Source of the DNA: a virus
Reading direction: 5' to 3' (one strand)
DNA length: 44,173 nt
IMG/VR virus record: IMGVR_UViG_3300005828_000326
Location: 1 to 44,173 of that record
A program made the position numbers and the translations under genes. The notes under the pieces were generated by a model, which worked only from the letters and a program-made list of their open reading frames with translations, did not search any database and was not told the DNA's origin. Below, piece after piece: positions 9,261-17,176 of this stretch; position 1 is the stretch's first letter, and each line of letters begins with the position of its first letter.

Positions 9261-12200
9261 ATGTCAACCGATCTTCTGCGCGTCGAACCGAACCAGCGTA
9301 TCGACTACACGGATTTTGACTATCTGCTCAACGAGTCGCTCACGGGGATCATGCGTGATGCGGCCAACAACTTTTTGTTGAACCCGGATGCGCCCGCAGC
9401 CGAGCGCATGCGTATCATCGACGGCTTTGAGATGACGAACCCGGCCGGGAAGCAGCTCTCGGTTTCCCTGGGGCGGGCACTCTTGGCCGAGCGAATCGCT
9501 GGCGTCGTCAACTATGGGGCACTTGTTTCGTCGGGCGACGCTTCGCAGACGATCGATATGGCTCCGTTGTCCCCCGCGGTTTACGGCGTTTTTATCCGCT
9601 TTGAGTACGTGGACGCGGATAGTGGCTCTCGCGTTTTTTGGAACCCGGGCGGTTTGGGAACGGAATTCACGCAGAATATCTCGACGCGGCGCAACGCTGC
9701 GTGGTCGGTGCGGGTGGAGCTCGCTTCGCCCGGAGCGGAATGGCTACAGATCGGAACGGCTGACAATTCGGGCGGCTCCCTTGTGATTGTCGATCAGCGG
9801 GATCTCTATTTCGAGGGCCCTATCAATGGCAGTTACGCAAGTGGATGGAGCTCTGAGGGAGGTGGCGTTGCCAACGACCGCAACGCAGACCGGAAGCAAT
9901 ACGGCGTGACCGACTTGCAGACGTTCACGGCTGCCATGAGGCAATGCCTCGAGGATATCCGCGGACGTGGATTGCGGCGGTGGTACGAAAAGGGCATTGG
10001 CGGTCTGAATGTCGGCTTTGACACAGATCCAACCGAGGGGGATCTCTTTGTCGGGGATGCAACCTTCGGGCTCAGTTACGTCGACGCCAACGATGTTCGT
10101 TTGTATGGCCACACGGGCGACTATCTGCGTTACGACCGCAACGAAGGCACCTATGGGCAATGGCAGCTCTGGGTTAATAGCGCTGAACGATTCAATGTGG
10201 ATGACACAGGCGGCGTGTTTCAAGGCGGCCTCGTGGTGGGCTACGACGGAACGCCTGAAAGTCTCAAACTCAAGGTTGGTGGTGACGAGTTCTATATGTA
10301 TCGAACCGCCAGCTTCAACTATATCAACTTCAACACGGGAAATAGCTGGTTTAAGTGGACGAAGGCTGACAACAAGTGCGAGTTTGTGCACAACAACGTT
10401 CAATCGTTCACGTTCGATACGGACGGGATACGCATCGCAAAAGGTTTGTATGTGGGCGGCATTGGCGTTGCTCCCACAAACGATAAGATCTACGCAGCCG
10501 GTGACATCGAAGCGGGCTTGACTCTGAGATCGCAAGGTGACACGTGGGTAGGCTCAGGGCTCAACGTTGGTGGTGCGACGAACCCAACAACTGGCGACGG
10601 GATTTTTACTCGTGGTATCCACGTTGGATCAGATCTTGGAGTCTCAAACGACACGATACGGTGCACCGGATATATCAGAGCCGACGTTGGGTTTCAGTCT
10701 GGCGCGGCGTCAACGCCCGGTGTGGGTGACGGAATTTTCTCGGGTGGCATAGTTGTTGGGTATGACGCAACGCCCACCGACGATCAAGTACGCGTGGGCG
10801 CGGCTACCTTCTTTCTCGATTACAATTCCGGTTTGCCCCGTATCGTCTTCGATAACACTGGCAATTCCGTTATCTCACTTGGTGGCGGACCCGACTTTGG
10901 CTTTTTGCTTAGCGGCTCCGAAGAGATGACACTGCGAAGCACTGGGCTATCGATCGAAAATGGCTTGTATGTCGGCGACGCTACCGGCACACCGCAAGAC
11001 AATGACATCATCGCAGAGGGCACGATATCGGCGAATGATGGGATCTATGCACCAAAGCTCGGATTGGACTTCAACGATTACATTTCCTGGGTAAGCAATT
11101 CTTACGCATCTTTTTACGTCAACAACGTCGAAGAGATGCGGCTTGCGACAGACGGCTTACGTGTTGCCAATGGGATCTACGTTGGCAGTGCAACGGGCGC
11201 TGCCACCGACAATGACATTTATGCTGAGGGTGACATCAAGGCGGCTAACCAAGTGTGGGCCGGGGCGGGATCATCAAACGGTTACTATTTCGGCGCGGTC
11301 ACTGAACGATTTGTGTACGACACTGTTGCGGACGAGTATTGGCTCATTATCGGTAGCAGCATAATGCTCAAAGTGGAAACAGGCGGCCACACGACCACGA
11401 CAGGGGAGCTTGCGGTTGCAGGCAAGAAGATCTACTTTGGGAGCCGCAGCGACAACGACTATTTGCTCTTCAACGACTCCACGAACGATCTCGACATCTA
11501 CATTGACGCTGTGCTCGAGTACACGTTTGACAACGCAGGAATCGACCTCCACGGTAACTCGCTTTCAGGAGCCGGGGAGCTCTATGGTCAGAAGATAGGT
11601 CGTGACTCAAACGACTATATCGAATGGCTAGACAACACTCGCATGGATTGCTACGTCAACAGTGTTGACGAGTTTCGGGTTAGCACGTCCGGTGTAGCCG
11701 TAAACAAAGGTTTGCACGTCGGTCAAATCACTACGACCCCAAATGACAACGACATAACGTGCGACGGCACGATCACCGCAGCGGGGGGTCTCGGCGTTGG
11801 TGCTGTAACACCGACAAACGCTAGCTTGTACGTCGCTCAAGGCATCATTGTTGGATACACGCCGCCTTCGTGGCCCTCGTCGCCCAATGTAAACGTTGGC
11901 GACGGCGGCTTTGGCTTGAAGTACAATTCAGGCGACCCCTACATTTCCTTTGACACAGACGCAGTTTTTATCTTCTACCGCTCACCCGATAATCGCTTTG
12001 AGTGGATGAATGACGGCACGTCTCAACCGTGGATGAAACTAGGGCCTAACCCAAGCGCGCAAGCCAACGTCACGTTGTCTTTGCAAAGCTGGGGGAACCC
12101 GGCGAACGGACAGCCAATACTCAATCGCACCACGTCGATCAATTGCCTTTCTGAGCAACTTCTCACAGGCGACTATACTGCCGCTTCACATAGTTTGCCG

Positions 12201-13301
12201 CCCGCAGTGCTTGAGATCGACGGTGGACGTAATGTCGACAGCAACGGCACAACGGCCAATTGGCGGATAACACGTTTCAACGGTGGCGACATCGGCGAAG
12301 CGACTGGCAATACCGAAATTGACGTTGCTTTTGGTGCGTACTACGAGCCCCAGCTAGGCAGCACCGGGCTCTATAACTGCCCCTATATTGAAGTCTACTC
12401 AAACGCAAAAGACGGCGTGAACCCGCTAAACGGCGACTACATGAGACTTCACGCGGGAGTGTTTTCCTCTGGGGCTGTTATGGCTCGAGTCGATACTGGC
12501 TTTGGGCAAGATATCGTGCGGTGCCGACCGATCATGCCGAACGGCAATACTGGTGGCGCTTACGACATTGGCAATTCGACGGGGTATTTCAATGATTGCT
12601 ACATGGACAAATACTATGGCAAGAGCACCACAATCACAGCGTTTGACGCCTACAACGACTTGGCGTTGATCGATGCTTACGATCCGAAGGCTCGCGTGGC
12701 CGTGATCGAAAAAGGCGGGGAGCGGCGGCTTGTGCAGGAAGGCAATCCTGCGACGCTGCCTTGGCCCATGCTTGGGCCTACTTGCCCGACCGACCGCAAG
12801 CCGTTTATTGATATCAGCGATTCAATCTTCTTCTTGCTAGGTGCCATCAAGCAAATGCACGCGAAGCACAAGACGGAGATCGGGCTCCTACGGCAACAAG
12901 TGGCCGAGCTCAAGGGCGTATCCACCGAAGAGCTCGAGGCCGCAACGGCTCCCCAGTCGCAGGCGTTGACGCTCGCGGAGGCAATGGGCTCTGTGGCTCG
13001 CACGGCCGGCAACGAGCCCTTCTGCTACATGAGCAACGAAAACTGGGAACCCGTCGAGGGCCACGTCACGGCGAAAAAGCCCGTGATCCTTGTCGGTGGA
13101 CGGGGGCACGCCCGCTTGACGGCGCAAGAGGCCAATGAAGGCATGTGGCGCGGGATCATCATACATCCATCCGTGCTTGAGAAGTTTCCTCTTGAGGCAT
13201 GCTTCATGGGCGACTACATCCACCCGATACGTGCTTACGTGAAGCAGCTAACACTAGCCGGCGTGCCGCTGTGGTCGGGACGCGCAATTAGGAGAGTCTA
13301 G
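9261..13301 (+). CDS. Long repeat-rich tail fibre protein
   Basis: A 1346-residue protein, the largest in the window. The start is the ATG after TAGGGGGCAACCT, ten bases past the gpI-like stop. Residues about 1-210 form an attachment domain. From about residue 245 to 870 short beta modules recur, each opening with G-[LI]-x-V-G and continuing with a D-N-D-I or similar turn (for example GLYVGDATGTPQDNDIIAEG and GIYVGSATGAATDNDIYAEG). Such modules form trimeric beta shafts in tail fibres. A helical segment (residues about 1190-1235, AIKQMHAKHKTEIGLLRQQV) is a likely trimerising coiled coil, followed by a distinct C-terminal domain with FPLEACFMGDYIHPIRAYV. Role: host recognition. The C-terminal family is not recognised; I see no clear peptidase S74 catalytic pair. 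Confidence 0.8.
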   Translation: MSTDLLRVEPNQRIDYTDFDYLLNESLTGIMRDAANNFLLNPDAPAAERMRIIDGFEMTNPAGKQLSVSLGRALLAERIAGVVNYGALVSSGDASQTIDMAPLSPAVYGVFIRFEYVDADSGSRVFWNPGGLGTEFTQNISTRRNAAWSVRVELASPGAEWLQIGTADNSGGSLVIVDQRDLYFEGPINGSYASGWSSEGGGVANDRNADRKQYGVTDLQTFTAAMRQCLEDIRGRGLRRWYEKGIGGLNVGFDTDPTEGDLFVGDATFGLSYVDANDVRLYGHTGDYLRYDRNEGTYGQWQLWVNSAERFNVDDTGGVFQGGLVVGYDGTPESLKLKVGGDEFYMYRTASFNYINFNTGNSWFKWTKADNKCEFVHNNVQSFTFDTDGIRIAKGLYVGGIGVAPTNDKIYAAGDIEAGLTLRSQGDTWVGSGLNVGGATNPTTGDGIFTRGIHVGSDLGVSNDTIRCTGYIRADVGFQSGAASTPGVGDGIFSGGIVVGYDATPTDDQVRVGAATFFLDYNSGLPRIVFDNTGNSVISLGGGPDFGFLLSGSEEMTLRSTGLSIENGLYVGDATGTPQDNDIIAEGTISANDGIYAPKLGLDFNDYISWVSNSYASFYVNNVEEMRLATDGLRVANGIYVGSATGAATDNDIYAEGDIKAANQVWAGAGSSNGYYFGAVTERFVYDTVADEYWLIIGSSIMLKVETGGHTTTTGELAVAGKKIYFGSRSDNDYLLFNDSTNDLDIYIDAVLEYTFDNAGIDLHGNSLSGAGELYGQKIGRDSNDYIEWLDNTRMDCYVNSVDEFRVSTSGVAVNKGLHVGQITTTPNDNDITCDGTITAAGGLGVGAVTPTNASLYVAQGIIVGYTPPSWPSSPNVNVGDGGFGLKYNSGDPYISFDTDAVFIFYRSPDNRFEWMNDGTSQPWMKLGPNPSAQANVTLSLQSWGNPANGQPILNRTTSINCLSEQLLTGDYTAASHSLPPAVLEIDGGRNVDSNGTTANWRITRFNGGDIGEATGNTEIDVAFGAYYEPQLGSTGLYNCPYIEVYSNAKDGVNPLNGDYMRLHAGVFSSGAVMARVDTGFGQDIVRCRPIMPNGNTGGAYDIGNSTGYFNDCYMDKYYGKSTTITAFDAYNDLALIDAYDPKARVAVIEKGGERRLVQEGNPATLPWPMLGPTCPTDRKPFIDISDSIFFLLGAIKQMHAKHKTEIGLLRQQVAELKGVSTEELEAATAPQSQALTLAEAMGSVARTAGNEPFCYMSNENWEPVEGHVTAKKPVILVGGRGHARLTAQEANEGMWRGIIIHPSVLEKFPLEACFMGDYIHPIRAYVKQLTLAGVPLWSGRAIRRV

Positions 13302-13303
13302 CC

Positions 13304-13678
13304 ATGTTGTTGCTGAAGCTTGCAGAGCCTTTGCAAATTGATCAGCGGTGCGACGCCAACGCTCCGTACACGCACGCCCTGATCCACCATTCTGAGGATT
13401 ATCCGGCGACCGAACAATGCCGCATGGGGGTGCACCTTGGTTGGATAGACGCGACAAACCGCTTTCAGGCGGGCGTGTGTAACGGAGCCGATTGGGGTTT
13501 CATCCGAAGCGGTTACGTGATCGCTGGGGCAGATTATGATGCCCTTGAAAAAGTGCGTACCGACAAAGAAGGGGCAGGCCCGGCATACTTCCGGGCTCAA
13601 TATCAATGGCTCATTGACAACGGCCACCTAGCCGGCTCAATTGTGGATGAGCAGCCAACCGCGCCAGCCGATGAATAG
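13304..13678 (+). CDS. Unknown protein downstream of tail fibre
   Basis: A 124-residue protein starting two bases after the fibre stop, with an AGGAGAGTCTAGCC ribosome site. I do not recognise it. It contains paired aromatic segments (MGVHLGWIDATNRFQAGV, DWGFIRSGYV) and ends in an acidic, Ala/Pro-rich tail. Genes here are often fibre assembly chaperones or receptor-binding accessories; that is positional inference only. Confidence 0.6.
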   Translation: MLLLKLAEPLQIDQRCDANAPYTHALIHHSEDYPATEQCRMGVHLGWIDATNRFQAGVCNGADWGFIRSGYVIAGADYDALEKVRTDKEGAGPAYFRAQYQWLIDNGHLAGSIVDEQPTAPADE

Positions 13679-14105
13679 GAAACAACGGCGCTTTTTGGCA
13701 TCAAAGAAAGGACGGGAGCAGATGGAAAAGGCAAAACCGAAAAAGCCGAGCTTGAAAAATGAGCAGCCAAACATGGACGCGGCCGATCGCGCGGAACGTA
13801 TGCAAAAGCTTTTGACAGGACGCGCACGGTCAGAAAATTCAGTGGTCGACTACATGGTAAACCAGCTCCGCGCGGTGCTTCAGGAAACGGAGCAGCTCTC
13901 AAGCCAACTTCAGCAAACTGAAGCACGGGCCACGCAGATGCGCAATCGACTGATCGAGCTTCGGGGGATACGCGCAAAGTACGCCGACGACATTGCGGCG
14001 TTTGACCGACCCGGAGAAGCGTCTTCGGAAAAGACAGCAGAGCAGCCCCCCGAAAGCGTTGAAGCACCAGACGCTTCGGCGGACAAGGCCGAAGCCGCCG
14101 CCTAA
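13671..14105 (+). CDS. Coiled-coil protein of unknown function
   Basis: Encodes 144 residues from an ATG that overlaps the previous stop by eight bases. MNRKQRRFLASKKG is a start common in small phage proteins. A basic N-terminus is followed by a clear coiled coil (residues about 65-105, VVDYMVNQLRAVLQETEQL onwards) and an acidic Ala/Glu-rich tail. An alternative start is the ATG 51 bases downstream, which has a better ribosome site (GGACGGGAGCAG). Function unknown; virion or lysis-associated roles are both possible from position. Confidence 0.6.
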   Translation: MNRKQRRFLASKKGREQMEKAKPKKPSLKNEQPNMDAADRAERMQKLLTGRARSENSVVDYMVNQLRAVLQETEQLSSQLQQTEARATQMRNRLIELRGIRAKYADDIAAFDRPGEASSEKTAEQPPESVEAPDASADKAEAAA

Positions 14106-14189
14106 TTGATGTTGCCCGCGTCCCACCTTTCCCGCACCCTATAAGCATGCATCACAGACCCGTAGTCAACGGGGGGAAAGGATCATGTC

Positions 14190-14567
14190 ATGTCCGACGG
14201 GAAGCTTGAGAAAGCGAAAACCTTGGGTGTCGAGGCTCTGTGGCGTTTCTTCGGGGCTCTATTCATGGAGACGAAGACCATGCCGGACGGCACGCCAACG
14301 CGGGCGGCGAGCTTGCACCGCTTGCTGGCGCTCGTGTGCTTCGGTGTGTGCATGGTGCTTTGGCTGAGCCCCGGGATGGAGCCCCCCTCGCCCGAGGTGA
14401 TCAAGGCCCTGGCCGACGCAGGGATCGACCTGCAACAAGTGGCGCAGACGGCAAGCAACGTGCCCAGTAGCCTCATGATGACGCTATGGGGGCTTCTCGG
14501 GCTCAACGGAGCCAACAAGATTGCGAGCACGGTGGCCGCGGCCCGCAAGAGCGAGCCGAAGCCATGA
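14190..14567 (+). CDS. Holin-like membrane protein
   Basis: A 125-residue protein with one strong transmembrane span (residues about 45-65, LLALVCFGVCMVLWL) and a second weaker hydrophobic helix (SLMMTLWGLLGLNG). A charged N-terminus and a basic tail (ARKSEPKP) fit small class II holins, which set the time of lysis by opening the inner membrane. It heads a three-gene membrane cassette and its stop overlaps the next ATG (ATGA). A start five bases upstream lies in another frame. The call rests on topology and neighbours, not on a recognised family. Confidence 0.55.
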   Translation: MSDGKLEKAKTLGVEALWRFFGALFMETKTMPDGTPTRAASLHRLLALVCFGVCMVLWLSPGMEPPSPEVIKALADAGIDLQQVAQTASNVPSSLMMTLWGLLGLNGANKIASTVAAARKSEPKP

Positions 14568-15019
14568 GGTGGCTTCGATGGCTCCGAGACCATTGGGCCG
14601 TTCCGTTTGTCATGCTGGCGGCTGGGGCGGGGTGGCTGTGGCACCGAGTCACGAGCTCCCCTCCCCAGTCGCTTGGCAATGCATTCAGCACAGAGCTTGC
14701 AGTGATAGCGGCAGCCCGCGAAGCGCGTCAAGTGCGCGCCGAGCTCGGCTACGAGGAAGCTCTGCGACACGTGGAGGATCGCTATGCATACGCCCATGAG
14801 CATCTGCGTCAAACGCAAACTGCCGAGATATATCGACTGCACCGAGACCCTATTGCGCTCGCAAAGCGGCTCGAGCGCGTCACGCGCAGCTTGCCCCCGC
14901 CGCCCGTCGTGGTCGAGGGGGCTCCTCTTGTGGACCCTGATACTGATCGGGTTGCTTGGCTTGATGTTGGTGAGCAGACGTGGCCTAGCTTCCGACGTGA
15001 CCGTGACGGGAATCTGTAG
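14564..15019 (+). CDS. Rz-like inner-membrane spanin subunit
   Basis: A 151-residue protein with an N-terminal signal anchor (WAVPFVMLAAGAGWLW, residues about 11-28) and then a long, charged, helical periplasmic part (VIAAAREARQVRAELGYEEA, residues about 55-110), the layout of i-spanins, which join inner and outer membranes at the last step of lysis. The C-terminus is Pro-rich (PPPPVVVEGAP). It starts by ATGA overlap with the holin-like gene, and another membrane-protein gene begins inside its 3' end in a different frame, as in many Rz/Rz1 pairs. Confidence 0.55.
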   Translation: MRWLRWLRDHWAVPFVMLAAGAGWLWHRVTSSPPQSLGNAFSTELAVIAAAREARQVRAELGYEEALRHVEDRYAYAHEHLRQTQTAEIYRLHRDPIALAKRLERVTRSLPPPPVVVEGAPLVDPDTDRVAWLDVGEQTWPSFRRDRDGNL

Positions 15020-15383
15020 CACCGAGACGCCGACCGATTGCGTCTACCCGATTGAGCAAGGCGAAGAAGCACCTTTCAGCGGCCAATTGATCACCGCGGA
15101 GCGGGCGGCGCGACTCGTGGTGGCGTCCGAGTCTTGTGGGGCCTACATGCGCACGGAGCTCGAGCGCGCACGCGCCCTGTACGAGCTCAGATTGGCTCAG
15201 TGCGGCGAAAAGAGGGAGGCCCAGGCCGAGGCCAACATGCGCCAGCTAGAGGCTCTACAGCGGCGCCTAGAGGCCGTGGAGGGGCCCCTCGCACCATGGT
15301 GGCAGCGGCCTGAATTCTTGAGCTCCACGGCGCTCACCGTGGGCGTCACGCTGGCGCTCACCGTGGCTCTTGTGGCAAGGTGA
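14928..15383 (+). CDS. Two-anchor membrane coiled-coil protein, spanin partner candidate
   Basis: Overlaps the 3' end of the Rz-like gene by 92 bases in another frame. I place the start at a TTG preceded by GAGGGGGCTCCTC, giving 151 residues. The first ATG with this frame would lie 144 bases upstream, and another 36 bases downstream. The protein has an N-terminal signal or anchor (TLILIGLLGLMLV), a Cys-containing helical middle (residues about 60-115) and a C-terminal transmembrane span (STALTVGVTLALTVALVAR). No clear lipobox is visible, so it is not a standard Rz1 or u-spanin, yet position and overlap suggest a lysis role. The start is uncertain. Confidence 0.5.
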   Translation: MWTLILIGLLGLMLVSRRGLASDVTVTGICSTETPTDCVYPIEQGEEAPFSGQLITAERAARLVVASESCGAYMRTELERARALYELRLAQCGEKREAQAEANMRQLEALQRRLEAVEGPLAPWWQRPEFLSSTALTVGVTLALTVALVAR

Positions 15384-15414
15384 GTTTCCCATACTTTCCT
15401 CTTTGTGAAGGCGG

Positions 15415-15443
15415 CCCGCCGCGGCACCCCACGTCGCGGCGGG
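15415..15443 (+). terminator. Strong GC hairpin after lysis cassette
   Basis: A perfect 9-bp stem (CCCGCCGCG/CGCGGCGGG) with an 11-base loop, 32 bases after the last lysis gene. It lacks a following T run, so it may be a processing or stability structure rather than a classical intrinsic terminator. Confidence 0.5.
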
Positions 15444-15462
15444 TACGCGTACCTGCGTCCGG

Positions 15463-15478
15463 TTGCGGATATCCGTAA
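15463..15478. promoter_or_regulatory. Near-palindromic operator candidate
   Basis: TTGCGGATATCCGTAA is a palindrome with one mismatched pair. It lies 38 bases upstream of the first lipoprotein gene, within the only sizeable gap before it. A protein-binding role is inferred from symmetry and position. Confidence 0.35.
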
Positions 15479-15516
15479 CGGTAGGTTGGGAGTCGCAATC
15501 AAAGGAGTGTTTTACC

Positions 15517-15972
15517 ATGCAAATTCGCAGTGCCATTGTCGTTTTTTCAGCCTTTCCGGTGCTCGCGGCCTTCGGCTGCCATCCCGACGACGAGCCCGCT
15601 TATGAGCTCGACGGGGTGCCCGTCGAGATCGACGGCGACGGGCCTACCGAAGAGGAAATGACGCTCACGGTCGAAACCTATCGCATGCAGGTAGCGCTCG
15701 AGTTTGGGATCAGCCCCGCGCGTGAGATCGAGGTGTGGCGGCAGATCGACGAAATCCGATGGACCGACGAAGGGATTGCCGGCGAGGGGAGTTACGACCC
15801 CGCGACGCGTCGGTTGCGGCTCAATTGGCCAGGGTGCGCGGCGTGGTCGGCGTTGTACCCGAAGCTCACCGAGCACTATGTGCGAGTGTTGACGGGGAGC
15901 GACGACGCTTCAGAGCACAAAGAATGGGCCCTTGCCCTTGCTCGCAACACGGCCGAGATCTTGTGCGATTAG
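15517..15972 (+). CDS. Small lipoprotein, paralogue A
   Basis: A 151-residue protein with a signal peptide ending in FPVLAAFGC, a plausible though imperfect lipobox. The start is the ATG after AAAGGAGTGTTTTACC. The mature part shares an ordered set of motifs with the gene 750 bases downstream: Y-x-LDGV, E-I-R-W-T-D, Y-D-P, N-W-x-G-C-A and L-T-E-H-Y. The two are therefore duplicates. Exported phage lipoproteins often act in superinfection exclusion or lysogenic conversion; which one applies is not shown by the sequence. Confidence 0.7.
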   Translation: MQIRSAIVVFSAFPVLAAFGCHPDDEPAYELDGVPVEIDGDGPTEEEMTLTVETYRMQVALEFGISPAREIEVWRQIDEIRWTDEGIAGEGSYDPATRRLRLNWPGCAAWSALYPKLTEHYVRVLTGSDDASEHKEWALALARNTAEILCD

Positions 15973-16329
15973 CGGTTTGTGGGGGCCGATCCCGAGGGTA
16001 AGCCGGCGTCGTGCCCCCCGGGACCCCATGCTCTCCGTTCACACCTCGTTTCAGGCGGGGTGAGCAACCGTTCCCGGTAACTCTGAGCAAACGGCATACC
16101 GGCCATGGGGCATGGCGCTCGAGGTGGCAACCTTGACGCCATGAATCGACCCGGGGCGAAGCCCTATCACCGGGCGACTGGGGCAGGCAAGCGAAAGCCA
16201 GCCCCCCGAGGCCCATTCCCCGGGGGGCTGCTGCCAGCAAAGAGGCAAACGGAGAAGGCGCTTCTCGATGTTACCAGAAAGCGCGGGGGTGGTGGTGCTT
16301 TTGACCGAAAGTCGAAAAAACGATCGAGG
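15973..16329. other. Gene-free stretch between convergent genes
   Basis: About 357 bases without a convincing gene. It holds one hairpin (listed separately), one inverted copy of the dispersed CCCAGTCG octamer and several short GC repeats. I looked for a tRNA cloverleaf and T-arm motif and saw none. Short antisense frames here have no ribosome site or recognisable product. Confidence 0.5.
16200..16229. terminator. Bidirectional hairpin between convergent genes
   Basis: A 9-bp perfect stem (AGCCCCCCG/CGGGGGGCT) with a 12-base loop lies between two convergent genes. It could stop transcription from both sides. T-rich tracts are poor on both strands, so efficiency is doubtful. Confidence 0.45.
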
Positions 16330-16596
16330 CTACTCGGTCACGTGCTCGTAGGGACCCTTGAGAATGTGCTCTGCAAGGTTCTTGCAGAAGTCCGAGAGCT
16401 CATCGTCGTTCTTGTCCGCGTAGGCGCCCGACCTAACCGCGGCAATGCAGATATCCGCAGCGAGATCTTGCACCTTCTTGACGGCGACAGGTTTCGGCTC
16501 CGGGGGACCATTGCCGTTGCCCGGGTGGGCAACAACCGGACCCGTGGCGAGGGCGAGTGACGTGCACAGGATGGCGGCAATCAAGGGTAGTTTCAT
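16330..16596 (-). CDS. Small secreted protein of unknown function
   Basis: An 88-residue protein with a classical signal peptide (KLPLIAAILCTSLALATG, cleavage likely after VVA). The mature part begins with a Gly/Asn/Pro-rich linker and has two cysteines that could pair in the periplasm. The minus-strand ribosome site AGGAG lies 8 bases before the ATG. It is one of only two genes on this strand in the window and lies between the two lipoprotein paralogues. No family recognised. Confidence 0.65.
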   Translation of the reverse strand: MKLPLIAAILCTSLALATGPVVAHPGNGNGPPEPKPVAVKKVQDLAADICIAAVRSGAYADKNDDELSDFCKNLAEHILKGPYEHVTE

Positions 16597-16722
16597 GGGG
16601 CTAACTCCTCTTTTGTGTTTCAGGGACCGGACCCACGGAAACCCGCTGCAAATCGCGTTCCGCGGGAGCGGAACGGCTCTTGCTCAATACTGAAGCGGCT
16701 TTCAGCGAAAGGAGTCAAGCCC

Positions 16723-17175
16723 ATGCTGAGAATAGCGCTTCTGATCAGTCTTTTCTGTGGGTGTGGCATGGCAGACCGGGGATATGTGCTCGACGGGGTG
16801 TCCGTGGTGCTCGAGAGCAATAACGGCCCGAAGATCGAGCACTTATCGCAAGCGGTGTACGTGTACCGCAATGCGGCGGTTGAGCATTGGAATATCCCGA
16901 CGAGGCAAGAGCGTGTGGCCTGGCGGGGTTTGCGGGAGATCCGGTGGACCGACCGCGTGGTGGTGGACCGCGCCGACTATGATCCCCAAACGGCGATTGT
17001 CTCGGCCAATTGGCTAGGATGTGCGCTTGACGTACCGTTCTTCGAGGCGCTCACCGAGCACTACGCAGGCGACGGGCTTACCGACGAAGACCTAGCGTGG
17101 GCCGAAGAGCTCCGCGAAGAGAACGCCCCCGCCGTCTGCGCGGGGGACGCCGACAACGGCTTGTGGCCCTGGTAG
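16723..17175 (+). CDS. Small lipoprotein, paralogue B
   Basis: A 150-residue protein with a short signal peptide ending SLFCGCG, a likely lipid-attachment cysteine. The start ATG follows GAAAGGAGTCAAGCCC; upstream in-frame codons are not needed. It shares Y-x-LDGV, E-I-R-W-T-D, Y-D-P, N-W-x-G-C-A and L-T-E-H-Y in order with paralogue A, with roughly one third of residues alike. The stop lies one base from the stop of the convergent minus-strand gene. Function unknown; probably outer- or inner-membrane bound. Confidence 0.7.
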   Translation: MLRIALLISLFCGCGMADRGYVLDGVSVVLESNNGPKIEHLSQAVYVYRNAAVEHWNIPTRQERVAWRGLREIRWTDRVVVDRADYDPQTAIVSANWLGCALDVPFFEALTEHYAGDGLTDEDLAWAEELREENAPAVCAGDADNGLWPW

Positions 17176-17176
17176 C

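Noticed and set aside
9744-10535. 263-codon open frame on the minus strand in the tail fibre gene
   Set aside because: No ribosome site or known motif, and codon bias follows the fibre frame.
9261-13301. Peptidase S74 (intramolecular chaperone) domain at the fibre end
   Set aside because: The coiled coil near the C-terminus is suggestive, but I could not find the Ser-Lys catalytic pattern.
15973-16329. Possible tRNA in the gap
   Set aside because: No acceptor stem with a matching T-arm (GTTCRA) or anticodon arm could be assembled.
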